Origin: CAKVON01 sp902475665
GTDB lineage: Bacteria; Actinomycetota; Coriobacteriia; Coriobacteriales; Atopobiaceae
Assembly (NCBI GenBank): GCA_036321795.1
Contig: JAWQCY010000001.1
Span: forward strand, 434,001-498,000
Length of the DNA stretch: 64,000 nucleotides
Reading direction: 5' to 3'
Under the pieces are notes generated by a model, which ran no database searches, had not been told where the DNA came from, and saw nothing but the letters and a program-made list of their open reading frames with translations. A program made the position numbers and the translations under genes. Shown here in pieces: positions 37,423-46,440 of the stretch (positions within the stretch are counted from its first letter, which is position 1; each line of letters starts with the position of its first letter).

Positions 37423-38691
37423 CTAGCGGCCGATGACACCCGTTGCCAGAAGGACCACCAGGACGAGAAGGACCACGGCCAGCACCGCGACGGCCACGAA
37501 CAGGGCGCGGGAGCGCTTGGTGCGCTCGCGCAGGCTCTTCTCGGCACCTTCGAGTGCCTCGACCTGGCGCTGCTGCACGACGAAGGCGGCCTGCTGGTCG
37601 CTGATGGAATCGCGCAGCTCGACGGTCTTCTCGGGAGTCGCGTGGACGACGTTTGCCTCGTCGAGCAGCTCCTGGGCCTTCTGCGCGTCGCGCTGCGCGG
37701 CGTCGCGGCGCTTCGAGGCGGCGCGCTCGTCGTTCGAGAGGTCGACCACCTGGTCGTCGAGCTCCTTCTCGGCGGCACGGGCCTGCTTGGAGAGGCCCTC
37801 GAACTCCTCCTTGCGCTTGGCGGAGTCGGCCTTGGCCGCCTCGTGCTGCTGTTCGGCGTCCTCCAGCGACTTGCGCTGGGTGTACAGGTGCGTCTGGGCG
37901 TTCTCGAGGGTCTGCTGGGCTTGGGCCGCGACGGTCGTGACGTCGGACTCGGCGGCGGCCACGCGGGCGGTCTCGGTGGCGATCGACTCGCGCAGCTCGG
38001 CGGCAACGCGCGCCTGGTCGGGGTCGGTCTCGATCGCGGCGAGCTGCGTCTTGAGCTTGGAGAGGCGGTCACGCGCGTTGGCGAGCGCCTGCTCGGCCGA
38101 TGCGGTGCGCTCGTCGCGCTTGGAGGTGGCGTCGGCCACCTGGCCCTCGGCCGTCTTCACGGCGCGGCGCGCCTCGGACAGCGCCTTGGCGGCGTCGTCG
38201 GTGCGGCCGCGGGCGGCGTCGGCCAGGTCCTTGTAGGGGGCAAGTCGCTGCGCGTTGTCCTTCTTGAGAGCCTCGAGGCGCGCCTTGAGCTCGTCGCGCT
38301 CCCGTCCCAGCCTGGTCGCCTCGGCGTCGGCCTGGTTGCCCTCGCGGCTCGCGCGTGCCAGCTCGGCCGTCTGCTCGGCAACGATCTGGTCGAAGCGAGA
38401 CTCGACGTCCACGCGACGGTCGAGCACCTTCTGGTCGGCGTCGATCTGCTTGCGGATCGCCTGGAGGCGCGCACGGGCCGAGGCGGACTGCTTGGCGGCG
38501 CGCCTCACGTCGCGCATTGCCGAGAAGCCCGCCGCCACGGCACCCGCTCCACGTGCCGCCATGGCGGCGGCAGCGGCGGGCGCGCCCTCGGGCGTGACGT
38601 CCTCCCGGGCGTTGTCGGGCTCCTCGGGAACCATGCCCGTTGCCTGAGTGGCGTCGTCTGTCGTGGGGAGGTTGTCGCTCGAGGTTTCCAT
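37423..38691 (-). CDS. Tail-anchored coiled-coil protein of unknown function
   Basis: Not recognised. The product is 422 residues from ATG 38691 (GGAG 6 bases upstream). After an acidic, probably disordered ~40 residues and an Ala-rich stretch, residues about 60-390 are a nearly continuous coiled coil rich in Ala, Glu, Arg and Gln. A single C-terminal membrane helix follows (ALFVAVAVLAVVLLVLVVLLATGVIG) with one Arg after it. The topology predicts a cytoplasmic rod on the membrane, like the 100-residue protein at 3084. It separates queA from ptsH and tgt. Roles in cell shape or envelope organisation are speculation. Confidence 0.8.
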   Translation of the reverse strand: METSSDNLPTTDDATQATGMVPEEPDNAREDVTPEGAPAAAAAMAARGAGAVAAGFSAMRDVRRAAKQSASARARLQAIRKQIDADQKVLDRRVDVESRFDQIVAEQTAELARASREGNQADAEATRLGRERDELKARLEALKKDNAQRLAPYKDLADAARGRTDDAAKALSEARRAVKTAEGQVADATSKRDERTASAEQALANARDRLSKLKTQLAAIETDPDQARVAAELRESIATETARVAAAESDVTTVAAQAQQTLENAQTHLYTQRKSLEDAEQQHEAAKADSAKRKEEFEGLSKQARAAEKELDDQVVDLSNDERAASKRRDAAQRDAQKAQELLDEANVVHATPEKTVELRDSISDQQAAFVVQQRQVEALEGAEKSLRERTKRSRALFVAVAVLAVVLLVLVVLLATGVIGR

Positions 38692-38785
38692 CACGCGCTC
38701 CAATGCGTCGCATACGTTGATTGCTATTGGTCATTTTCTCGCAAAGAGGACGGGCCGGTTACGCGAACATGACTTTTCCAGTCTG

Positions 38786-38824
38786 CTACGATACGTAGAA
38801 GGGGAAACGAACAGACCGTTTGTT
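38786..38824 (+). promoter_or_regulatory. ptsH promoter region with palindromes
   Basis: The extended -10 TGCTACGAT (hexamer 38787-38792) lies inside the palindrome CTACGATACGTAG (38786-38798). Downstream, GAACA and TGTTC form another inverted pair (about 38808-38824) just before the ribosome site. Confidence 0.5.
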
Positions 38825-38849
38825 CCGTTCGAAAATAAGGGAGTACGTT

Positions 38850-39122
38850 ATGGTTTCGAAGCAGACCACCATCATCAACGCGACCGGCCTTCACGCCCGT
38901 CCCGCCTCCGCCTTCGTCATGGAGGCCAAGAAGTACCAGTCCGACATCACCATCAAGGACGTCAGCAAGGACGGCGCCGCCGCCAACGCCAAGTCCATCA
39001 TGATGATCCTGGCCGCCGGCCTGGGCACCGGCACCACCGTCGAGGTCTCCTGCGACGGTCCCGACGAGGCCGAGGCCCTGGACGCCCTCGTCGCCCTCAT
39101 CGACAGCGGCTTCGGCGAGTAA
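38850..39122 (+). CDS. ptsH: HPr phosphocarrier protein
   Basis: Canonical HPr that relays phosphate from Enzyme I (ptsI, about 14 kb upstream here) to the sugar-specific EIIA proteins. It is 90 residues with the phosphorylated histidine in TGLHARPAS (His about 15) and the HPr-kinase serine in NAKSIMMILAAG (about Ser46), so catabolite control through HPr kinase is possible. The start ATG 38850 follows AAGGGAG. Unlike in most genomes it is not adjacent to ptsI; it sits between the coiled-coil gene and tgt. Confidence 0.95.
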   Translation: MVSKQTTIINATGLHARPASAFVMEAKKYQSDITIKDVSKDGAAANAKSIMMILAAGLGTGTTVEVSCDGPDEAEALDALVALIDSGFGE

Positions 39123-39188
39123 GCGCCAGCCAGCACCTGTCTTCTTGCGCCCGGTGCCGCTTGCGGTGCCGGGCGCTCTTCGTACGCC

Positions 39189-39223
39189 GTACTTCTCCGC
39201 TTCAGTTGCCTGGCGAGAAGTGC
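39189..39223. repeat. Inverted pair of the CACTTCTCG-type word
   Basis: GTACTTCTC (39189-39197) and GAGAAGTGC (39215-39223) face each other across 17 bases between ptsH and tgt. The right-hand sequence GCCTGGCGAGAAGTGCG also occurs in thrC at 13942-13958. Confidence 0.55.
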
Positions 39224-39272
39224 GGGCCACCCGAGAGCTGCGGCCGCGTGGCCGCGTTTGGAGCCGACCAGC

Positions 39273-40409
39273 ATGTCCGAGCTGTTCTCCTACGACATCG
39301 TCGCCGAGGATCCCAAGACGCACGCCCGTGCGGGCGTCTTCCACACCGCCCACGGCGACATCGAGACCCCCGTCTTCATGCCCGTCGGCACAAAGGGCAC
39401 GGTCAAGGGACTCTTGCCTCAGGTCGTCGAGGGGCTCGGCGCGCAGATCGTGCTCGCCAACACCTACCACCTGTCGCAGCGTCCCGGCCCCGACCTCATC
39501 GAGGAGCTGGGTGGCCTGCACGACTTCATGCAGTGGCACAAGCCCATCCTGACCGACTCCGGCGGCTTCCAGGTCTTCTCGCACGGGGAGTTCTTCAAGC
39601 TCTCGAACGAGGGCGTGCGCTTCCGCGCGGTCGACTATGACGGAAGCTGGGTGAGCTGGACCCCCGAGCAGAACATGGCGATCGCCCAGCAGCTGGGAAG
39701 CGACATCTGCATGCAGCTCGACCAGTGCCCGGGATATCCCGCGACCCGCGGCTTCGTGCAGAGGGCCGTCGAGCTCTCCAGCATGTGGGCCGAGCGCTGC
39801 TGGAAGGCGCACACGCGTCCCGACCAGGCGCTGTTTGGCATCGTCCAGGGCGGCATGCACCTGGACCTGCGCCTGAGGTCGCTTCGCCACCTCGAGGAGT
39901 GCGGCGACTTCCCCGGCTACGGCATTGGCGGCTACTCGGTGGGCGAGGACCACGAGACCATGTTCGAGACCCTGGCCCCCTTGGCCGGCGAGCACATGCC
40001 CCGCAACAAGCCGCACTACCTGATGGGCGTCGGCAACCCCACGACCCTGGTCAGGGGAGTCGCCTGCGGAATCGACATGTTCGACTGCGTGCTGCCCACG
40101 CGTACCGCGCGCACCGGAACGGCCTTCTCCAGCGAGGGCAGGCTCAACTTCCGCAACGCCCGCTTCCGCCGCGACGACGGCCCGATCGACGCCGTCTGCA
40201 CCTGCCCGGTGTGCACGGGCGGCTTCACGCGCGCCTACGTCCACCACCTGGTGCGACAGCACGAGATGCTCGGCAGCGAGCTCATCTCGATGCACAACCT
40301 CTACTACCTGATCGACCTTATGCGTCGTGCCCGCGCCTCCATCATCGAGGGCACCTACTCGGACTTCGTCGACGACTGGATGGCCTCGCCCGCGGCCATC
40401 GACTACTAG
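39273..40409 (+). CDS. tgt: Queuine tRNA-ribosyltransferase
   Basis: Exchanges guanine 34 of Asp, Asn, His and Tyr tRNAs for preQ1 (or queuine), starting tRNA queuosine modification. It is 378 residues. The catalytic and substrate motifs include TDSGGFQVFSHGEF, the FGIVQGGMHLDLR stretch, GYGIGGYSVGE and the nucleophilic Asp region MFDCVLPTRTARTGTAF. The zinc site is in CTCPVCTGGF with a downstream His. The ATG at 39273 follows TTGGAG. It is followed by secD, the classic order except that yajC is missing. Confidence 0.97.
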   Translation: MSELFSYDIVAEDPKTHARAGVFHTAHGDIETPVFMPVGTKGTVKGLLPQVVEGLGAQIVLANTYHLSQRPGPDLIEELGGLHDFMQWHKPILTDSGGFQVFSHGEFFKLSNEGVRFRAVDYDGSWVSWTPEQNMAIAQQLGSDICMQLDQCPGYPATRGFVQRAVELSSMWAERCWKAHTRPDQALFGIVQGGMHLDLRLRSLRHLEECGDFPGYGIGGYSVGEDHETMFETLAPLAGEHMPRNKPHYLMGVGNPTTLVRGVACGIDMFDCVLPTRTARTGTAFSSEGRLNFRNARFRRDDGPIDAVCTCPVCTGGFTRAYVHHLVRQHEMLGSELISMHNLYYLIDLMRRARASIIEGTYSDFVDDWMASPAAIDY

Positions 40410-40578
40410 CTAGCGGATTCGCGCCCCGCGCCTGCGGCCGTCGTCGCATGCCCCTTCGCGCATGGTCCGCTCGGCGTGTGCGTGGGCACTCGCCTGTGGA
40501 GTATGGGTAATATAGGAGTTTGGAAAACTGGTATCGGTCGGGCGAGAAGCCCGTCCGCGACGAGAGAGACTTCTGTAT

Positions 40579-42060
40579 ATGCCTAAGAAGAAGGACGCCG
40601 AGCGCACGGGCGTCGACCGCTGGAACGAAGGCGCCTCCGGGCGCAATCGCGCAAAGGCCAACGGGCGCAAGTCCAACAAGCTGCCCCGCGACGCGCGTCG
40701 CTGGGCCGGCACCCTGGTGGTGCTGGTCGCCGTGCTCGTGGCCTGTGCCATCGCATTCACCCCGCTTGACAAGCGCATCACGCAGGGCCTGGACATCCAG
40801 GGCGGCGTGTCGGTGATCATGACCGCCTCCAAGACCGACGGCGGCGAGCCCTCCGCCGACGAGATGGCCACCGCCACGACCATCGTCCAGAACCGCGTCA
40901 ACTCGCTGGGCGCCTCCGAGGCAACGGTTCAGCAGCAGGGGTCCAACTCGATCCTCATCCAGATCCCGGGTGCCACCGACGCCCAGGCGGCGGTCGAGAC
41001 CATCGGCAAGACGGGCTACCTCGAGTTCGTGCGCCTGGACGAGATCGGCGACGCCGACGCGCTCGCCCAGATCAACGCCGGCAAGCAGGGGGTCAAGCTG
41101 AAGGAGGGCACCTACACCGCCTTCATGGACGGCTCCTCCATCAAGTCGAGTGGTGTCGCCCAGTCCTCCAACATGGCGAGCGGCGAGTGGGCCGTCAACG
41201 TCTCCCTCAACGACAAGGGCCGTGAGACCTTCGCCCAGGTCACCAGCGACCTCGCGCCGACGCACGGCCGCATTGCCATCGTGCTCGACGGCGTCGTCGA
41301 CTCGGCTCCCGCCGTCGTCAACCCGATCACCGACGGCAACGTCTCGATCACCGGCGGCTACAACAGCGAGCAGGCCCAGGCCCTCAAGACGGTCCTCGAC
41401 TCCGGCTCGCTGCCCGTCACGCTCAACTACTCCGAGAGCCGTGTCGTCGGCCCGACCCTGGGCCAGGACTCCCTGTCGCAGGGCCTCACCGCCATCGCGG
41501 TCGGCATGGCGATCGTCGTCGTGTACCTGTTCGTCTTCTACCGCGGGCTCGGTCTTCTCACCTTTGGCTCGCTCGGCGTGTTTGCCATCGTCTACCTCGG
41601 CATCCTCGCTGTCCTGTCGCACTTCGGCCTGTTCGCCCTGTCGCTTCCCGGCCTGGCCGGCATCGTCCTGACGATCGGCATGGCTGCCGACTCCTCGATC
41701 CTGGTGCTCGAGCGCTTCCGCGAGGAGATCCGCATGGGCCGCACGATCCGCAACGCGTCGATCTCCGGCGTCAAGCACGGCATCGGCACCTCCGTCGACG
41801 CCGACATGGTCACGTTCGTCTCGGCCGTCGCGCTGTTCTTCGTGGCCGTTGGCCCGGTCAAGGGCTTCGGCCTCACGCTGGCCCTGGGCATCCTGTGCGA
41901 CCTGGTCACCATGTTCGCCTTCAAGGCCCCGGCGCTGCGCCTGCTCGCCCGCGGCACCATCCAGGCCAACCCCGCCTTCTGGGGCGTGGCCGACGACATC
42001 GAGGAGGCCGAGGCCGCCCGCGTCGCGGCTTCCGGGAAGGGGGGTGTGGCCAATGCGTAG
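40579..42060 (+). CDS. secD: Protein translocase subunit SecD
   Basis: Membrane partner of SecYEG that uses the proton gradient to pull exported proteins outward. It is 493 residues. A basic cytoplasmic tail of about 40 residues precedes TM1 (TLVVLVAVLVACAIAF), then QGLDIQGGVSVIMT and the large extracellular P1 domain. Five further helices follow from about residue 300, with the RND signature GIVLTIGMAADSSILVLERFREE carrying the conserved Asp in the fourth. A -10-like TAATAT stands about 65 bases upstream. It overlaps secF by 8 bases. Confidence 0.96.
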   Translation: MPKKKDAERTGVDRWNEGASGRNRAKANGRKSNKLPRDARRWAGTLVVLVAVLVACAIAFTPLDKRITQGLDIQGGVSVIMTASKTDGGEPSADEMATATTIVQNRVNSLGASEATVQQQGSNSILIQIPGATDAQAAVETIGKTGYLEFVRLDEIGDADALAQINAGKQGVKLKEGTYTAFMDGSSIKSSGVAQSSNMASGEWAVNVSLNDKGRETFAQVTSDLAPTHGRIAIVLDGVVDSAPAVVNPITDGNVSITGGYNSEQAQALKTVLDSGSLPVTLNYSESRVVGPTLGQDSLSQGLTAIAVGMAIVVVYLFVFYRGLGLLTFGSLGVFAIVYLGILAVLSHFGLFALSLPGLAGIVLTIGMAADSSILVLERFREEIRMGRTIRNASISGVKHGIGTSVDADMVTFVSAVALFFVAVGPVKGFGLTLALGILCDLVTMFAFKAPALRLLARGTIQANPAFWGVADDIEEAEAARVAASGKGGVANA

Positions 42061-43060
42061 CCACTTCTCTCGCGAGCTGCCCATCGTCCACTACCGCAAG
42101 GCCTTCTTCTGCCTGTCGGGCGCCCTTCTGGCCCTTGCCGTCGTCGGCATCCTCGTGCGCGGCCTGGTCTTTGGCATCGAGTTCGTCGGCGGCACCGAGG
42201 TCGACTTCCGCGACACCGGTTCGGTGACCATCTCCCAGATGCGCACGGCCCTGTCCGACGCCGGCGAGAAGGGCGTCACTGTCCAGACCGCCGTCACCGA
42301 CGGCTCCGCGGGCTTCCTGGTCCGCTCCGAGACCGTCGACCCCAACGTCGCCACCGCGCACGCCGCCAAGGCCGCCGAGTCCCTCGGCCTTGCCGATGAC
42401 TCCTTCCAGGTCACGACCATCGGCCCGGACTGGGGCGCCAACGTCACCCGCTCCTCGGCCATGGCCTTCGTGCTGGCCATCGTCGCCATCGTGGCCTACG
42501 TCGCCTTCCGCTACGAGCCCAAGATGTCGGTCACGGCCATCGCGTCGCTTCTGCACGACCTGCTCATCACCGTCGGCGTCTACGCGTGGACGCAGACCGC
42601 GATCACGCCCAACGTCGTCGCCGCACTTCTCACCATCATGGGTTACTCGCTCTATGACACCGTCGTCGAGTTCCACCGCATCAACGAGAACGCCGCCGGC
42701 CGCGACGACGGCGTCCACCGCACCTACTACCAGATCGCCAACTTCTCGGTTAACGAGGTCCTGGTCAGGACCATCAACACGACCGTCACCTCGCTGGTGC
42801 CCGTCGTGGCGATGCTGCTTCTGGGCGGTGCCACCCTGCGCGACTTCGCCTTCGCCATGCTGATCGGCCTGGTTCTGGGCGGCTACTCGTCCTTCGGCGT
42901 CGCCACGCCGCTTCTGGCAGTGTGGAAGACACGCGAGCCCAAGTGGGCGAAGCTCGAGGCCCGCTACGGCGATGCCTCCGCTGCCACGGCGGGCGTAGCT
43001 GCCGCCGACGATGCCCCTGATGCCGAGAAGGGCGCCGAGTCCGCGTCCGAGTCCGAGTAG
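42053..43060 (+). CDS. secF: Protein translocase subunit SecF
   Basis: Partner of SecD in the SecDF complex. It starts at ATG 42053 inside the end of secD (8-base overlap), which suggests coupled translation. It is 335 residues with six membrane helices. Recognisable are VGGTEVDFRDTG after TM1, YVAFRYEPKMSVTAIASLLHD and the RND-type TIMGYSLYDTVVEFHRINEN segment carrying the conserved Asp. The Ala/Asp/Glu-rich C-terminal tail (about 35 residues) is probably disordered. Confidence 0.96.
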   Translation: MRSHFSRELPIVHYRKAFFCLSGALLALAVVGILVRGLVFGIEFVGGTEVDFRDTGSVTISQMRTALSDAGEKGVTVQTAVTDGSAGFLVRSETVDPNVATAHAAKAAESLGLADDSFQVTTIGPDWGANVTRSSAMAFVLAIVAIVAYVAFRYEPKMSVTAIASLLHDLLITVGVYAWTQTAITPNVVAALLTIMGYSLYDTVVEFHRINENAAGRDDGVHRTYYQIANFSVNEVLVRTINTTVTSLVPVVAMLLLGGATLRDFAFAMLIGLVLGGYSSFGVATPLLAVWKTREPKWAKLEARYGDASAATAGVAAADDAPDAEKGAESASESE

Positions 43061-46000
43061 GTGGGGCCGGTGGGTGGCCTTGCCAACAGCGACCGATGGG
43101 ACGTGCTGACCCCTGACGAGGATGCCGAGAGCCGCCTCGTCAGGGAGTGCGGCGTCTCGCCTCTCGTGGCCCGCGTGCTCGCGGCCCGCGGCATGGTCGA
43201 GCCCGGGCGCGTCCGTCACTTCCTGACGCCCTCGCTCGAACGCGATTGGTGCGACCCGCTTCTCATCCCCGGGATGGACGAGGCCGCGACCCGTGTGCTC
43301 GAGGCGATCCGCGTTGGTGAGCGAATCGCGATCTTCGGCGACTTCGACGTCGACGGCATGAGCTCCACCTGCCTTCTGGCACTGGGCCTCACGCGCCTGG
43401 GCGCCAAGGGCGTCCGAAGCTACATCCCGCACCGCTTCGACGAGGGTTACGGCCTGTCGCGCGACGCGCTCGGCCGCGTCATGGCCGACGGCAAGCCCGA
43501 CCTCGTCATCACCGTCGACAACGGCATCGCCGCCAAGGACGAGGTGGCCTGGCTCCTCTCCGAGGGCGTCGACGTCGTCGTGACCGACCACCACGAGCCC
43601 GCCGACCTCGTGCCGACGGGCGTGCCGGTGTGCGACCCCAAGCTCGAGGCCGACTGCCCGTCGCGCGAGCTCGCGGGCGCGGGCGTGGCCCTCAAGCTCG
43701 TGTGCGAGCTGGGCCGCAGGCTGGGTCAGCCCGATGTCTGGCTCGACTACGTCGAGGTCGCCACGCTCGGCACCATCTCCGACATGATGCTTCTCACGGG
43801 CGAGAACCGCGCCCTGGTCGCTGCGGGCATCGAGCGCCTGCGCCACACCGGCCGCGCCGGAATCGTCGCGCTTGCAGCCGCCGCCGGCGTCGACCTGGCG
43901 AGCGTGACCTCCGACTCGCTGCCCTTCTCGCTCGTGCCGAGACTCAATGCCGCCGGGCGCATGGGCTGCGTCGAGGTCGCGCTCGACCTGTTGCTGTGCG
44001 ACGACCCCGAGCGGGCGGCGACGCTTGCCGTGAGGCTCGAGTCGGTCAACCACGAGCGTCGCGAGATCGAGTCGGCACTCGCCGAGGAGGCCTTTGCCAA
44101 GGCGGAGGCCTCCTACAAGCATGGCGACCGTCTGATCGTGGTTGCGGGCGAGGGCTGGCACGAGGGCGTCAAGGGCATCGTCGCCGGGCGCCTGTCGAGC
44201 CGCTACCACGTGCCGTCGATCCTGTTCACCGTCTCCGACGGCGTGGCCATCGGCTCGGGTCGTAGCGTCGGCTCGGTCGACCTGTTCCACGCCGTCGAGC
44301 AATGTGCCGACCTGTGCGTGCGCTTCGGCGGCCATGCCGCCGCGATCGGCGTCACGGTCGACGCCGCCAACCTCGAGGCCTTCAGGGATCGGCTGTCGCA
44401 GGTCCTGGCGGGCCTTCCCGACGAGCAGTTCGTCTCGACCGACGAGGTCGCGGCCGTGGTCGGCCTGGGCGAGCTCAACGTCGAGACGATCGGTTCGCTC
44501 GAGGTCATGCAACCGTTTGGCCAGGGCAACAAGAAGCCCCTGTTCGCCTCGACCGGCGTGTGCATGCGCGGCCGCGCCCGTGCCGGCGCCAACGGCGACC
44601 ACCTTCGCTTTGCCGCCTCCGACGGCATCCACTCGATTCCCGCGATCATGTTCCGCACGCCTGACATCGAGTATGCGTACGGTTGCGATGCGGCCGTCGA
44701 CCTGGTCTTCGAGCCCGTCGTCGACACCTGGCAGGGCCGCACCAAGGCAAAGCTGATGGTTCGTGACATCCTGTACCGCACGCCTGCCAAGGGCCAGGTT
44801 CCCACCCGGACCGTCGCCGACGAGCTGGAGTCCCGCGCCGCCGAGGCGCTTGACCCCCACGCCTCGGGCGCCGGGTCCGCACCCGTCTCGGATGCCGTGG
44901 CGCCCGAGTCCGCCGAGCGCGAGCGTCTGGCGCTTTTGGGTGCCGACGAGCTCACGAACGAGCTCCGTCGCCGCATGATCGGCGACTCCGAGCTTCTGGA
45001 CGCGCAGGCGACCGTCCTCCACAGGCTCGCCCAGGGTCGTTCGGCCATGCTCGTCATGGCAACGGGCCGCGGCAAGTCGCTCGTCTTCCACCTGCATGCC
45101 GCCCGCGAGGCAATCGCCCACGGCTCGGCGAGCGTCTTCGTGTTCCCGCTTCGCGCCCTCGTGGCCGACCAGGCATACCACCTTGCCCGCTCGCTGGCAC
45201 CCATGGGCGTCTCGGTACGCGTGCTCACGGGCGAGACGCCCCTCGAGCAGCGTGGCGAGATCTTCTCCGAGCTTGCCTCGGGCGCCTGCGACGTGATCCT
45301 GACCACGCCCGAGTTCCTCTCGATCCACGTCGGGCGCTTCGCCGCCACGGGTCGCGTCCGCTTCCTCGTGGTGGACGAGTCCCATCACGTGGCGGGCGCC
45401 ACCGGCGACGGCCGCGCTGCGTACGCCGACCTCGGTCGCGTCGCCCACGAGCTTGGCGACCCCTGCGCGCTGGCGCTCACGGCCACCGCGACCGACGAGA
45501 CCGCCAGGCAGGTCTCGTCGCTTCTGGGCATTGCCTCGGCAGACGTCGTGGTCGACCGCTCGGTTCGGTCCAACCTTCTGCTGGAGGACGCCCGCGAGCT
45601 GCGCGACCGCGAGTGTGCGCTGGTGAGCGTCGTCGCCTCGGGCGAGAAGACCATCTGCTACGTCAACTCCCGCGAGCAGTCGGTCGCGATCGCGCGCATG
45701 CTGCGTCGTGCGGTTCCCGACCTGGCACCGCGCATCTCGTACTACAACGCGGGCCTGTCCCGCGAGGACCGCGCTCGCGTCGAGCGCGCCTTCCGCGACG
45801 GCGAGCTCACCTGCATCGTCTCGACGAGTGCCTTCGGCGAGGGCGTCAACCTGCCCGACGTGCGTCACGTCGTCCTCTACCACATGCCGTTTGGCTCGAC
45901 CGAGTTCAACCAGATGTCCGGCCGCGCCGGCCGTGACGGCCGTCCCGCCACCGTGCACCTCATGTTCGGCTCGCGCGACGCGCGCCTGAACGAGCGCCTG

Positions 46001-46438
46001 CTCGCCTCGTCGGCACCCGACCGCGACCAGCTGGTCCTTCTCTACCGCGTGCTCGGGGCGCTGGGGCGCCGTGCGAACGAGGGTGTGGGCAGGCCCACGT
46101 TCTCGGTCGCCAACGCCGACATCGCCGCCTCGGCCCGAGAGGTCGACACCCGCTCCACCCTGGACGAGCGTGCCGTCTCGTGCGGCATCGGCGTCTTCCG
46201 CGAGCTGGGCTTCCTCAACACCGAGGGCTTTGGCACGCAGCGCACGATCACGATGGTGGAGTCGCCGGCGCGCATGCGCCTGGAGGACTCCATCCGCTAC
46301 CTCGAGGGCGTCCGCTCGCGGGAGGCCTTCTCCCGCTTCAGGGACTGGGTCCTCACAGCGACCTCGGACGACCTTCTCGCTCGCATCAACAGACCCATCG
46401 CACCCGGTTTCGGCACCGTGGTCGGAGAGGGGGAGTAA
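43061..46438 (+). CDS. recJ: RecJ single-strand exonuclease fused to a RecQ-like helicase
   Basis: A single uninterrupted 1125-residue frame joins two DNA-repair enzymes. Residues about 1-560 are RecJ (5'-3' exonuclease on single-stranded DNA): FGDFDVDGMSST (93-103), VTDHHEP with the DHH triad at 176-178, DHHA1 motif FGGHAAAIG near 422 and an OB-like region. After a linker of about 60 residues comes an SF2 helicase: motif I VMATGRGKS near 667, motif II DESHH near 771, motif III ALTATATDE, and QMSGRAGRDGRP (motif VI) near 950. The order and wording of motifs are RecQ-like, but no HRDC is seen. The start GTG 43061 abuts the secF stop; GTG 43070 is an alternative. It precedes rel. Confidence 0.9.
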   Translation: MGPVGGLANSDRWDVLTPDEDAESRLVRECGVSPLVARVLAARGMVEPGRVRHFLTPSLERDWCDPLLIPGMDEAATRVLEAIRVGERIAIFGDFDVDGMSSTCLLALGLTRLGAKGVRSYIPHRFDEGYGLSRDALGRVMADGKPDLVITVDNGIAAKDEVAWLLSEGVDVVVTDHHEPADLVPTGVPVCDPKLEADCPSRELAGAGVALKLVCELGRRLGQPDVWLDYVEVATLGTISDMMLLTGENRALVAAGIERLRHTGRAGIVALAAAAGVDLASVTSDSLPFSLVPRLNAAGRMGCVEVALDLLLCDDPERAATLAVRLESVNHERREIESALAEEAFAKAEASYKHGDRLIVVAGEGWHEGVKGIVAGRLSSRYHVPSILFTVSDGVAIGSGRSVGSVDLFHAVEQCADLCVRFGGHAAAIGVTVDAANLEAFRDRLSQVLAGLPDEQFVSTDEVAAVVGLGELNVETIGSLEVMQPFGQGNKKPLFASTGVCMRGRARAGANGDHLRFAASDGIHSIPAIMFRTPDIEYAYGCDAAVDLVFEPVVDTWQGRTKAKLMVRDILYRTPAKGQVPTRTVADELESRAAEALDPHASGAGSAPVSDAVAPESAERERLALLGADELTNELRRRMIGDSELLDAQATVLHRLAQGRSAMLVMATGRGKSLVFHLHAAREAIAHGSASVFVFPLRALVADQAYHLARSLAPMGVSVRVLTGETPLEQRGEIFSELASGACDVILTTPEFLSIHVGRFAATGRVRFLVVDESHHVAGATGDGRAAYADLGRVAHELGDPCALALTATATDETARQVSSLLGIASADVVVDRSVRSNLLLEDARELRDRECALVSVVASGEKTICYVNSREQSVAIARMLRRAVPDLAPRISYYNAGLSREDRARVERAFRDGELTCIVSTSAFGEGVNLPDVRHVVLYHMPFGSTEFNQMSGRAGRDGRPATVHLMFGSRDARLNERLLASSAPDRDQLVLLYRVLGALGRRANEGVGRPTFSVANADIAASAREVDTRSTLDERAVSCGIGVFRELGFLNTEGFGTQRTITMVESPARMRLEDSIRYLEGVRSREAFSRFRDWVLTATSDDLLARINRPIAPGFGTVVGEGE

Positions 46439-46440
46439 CC

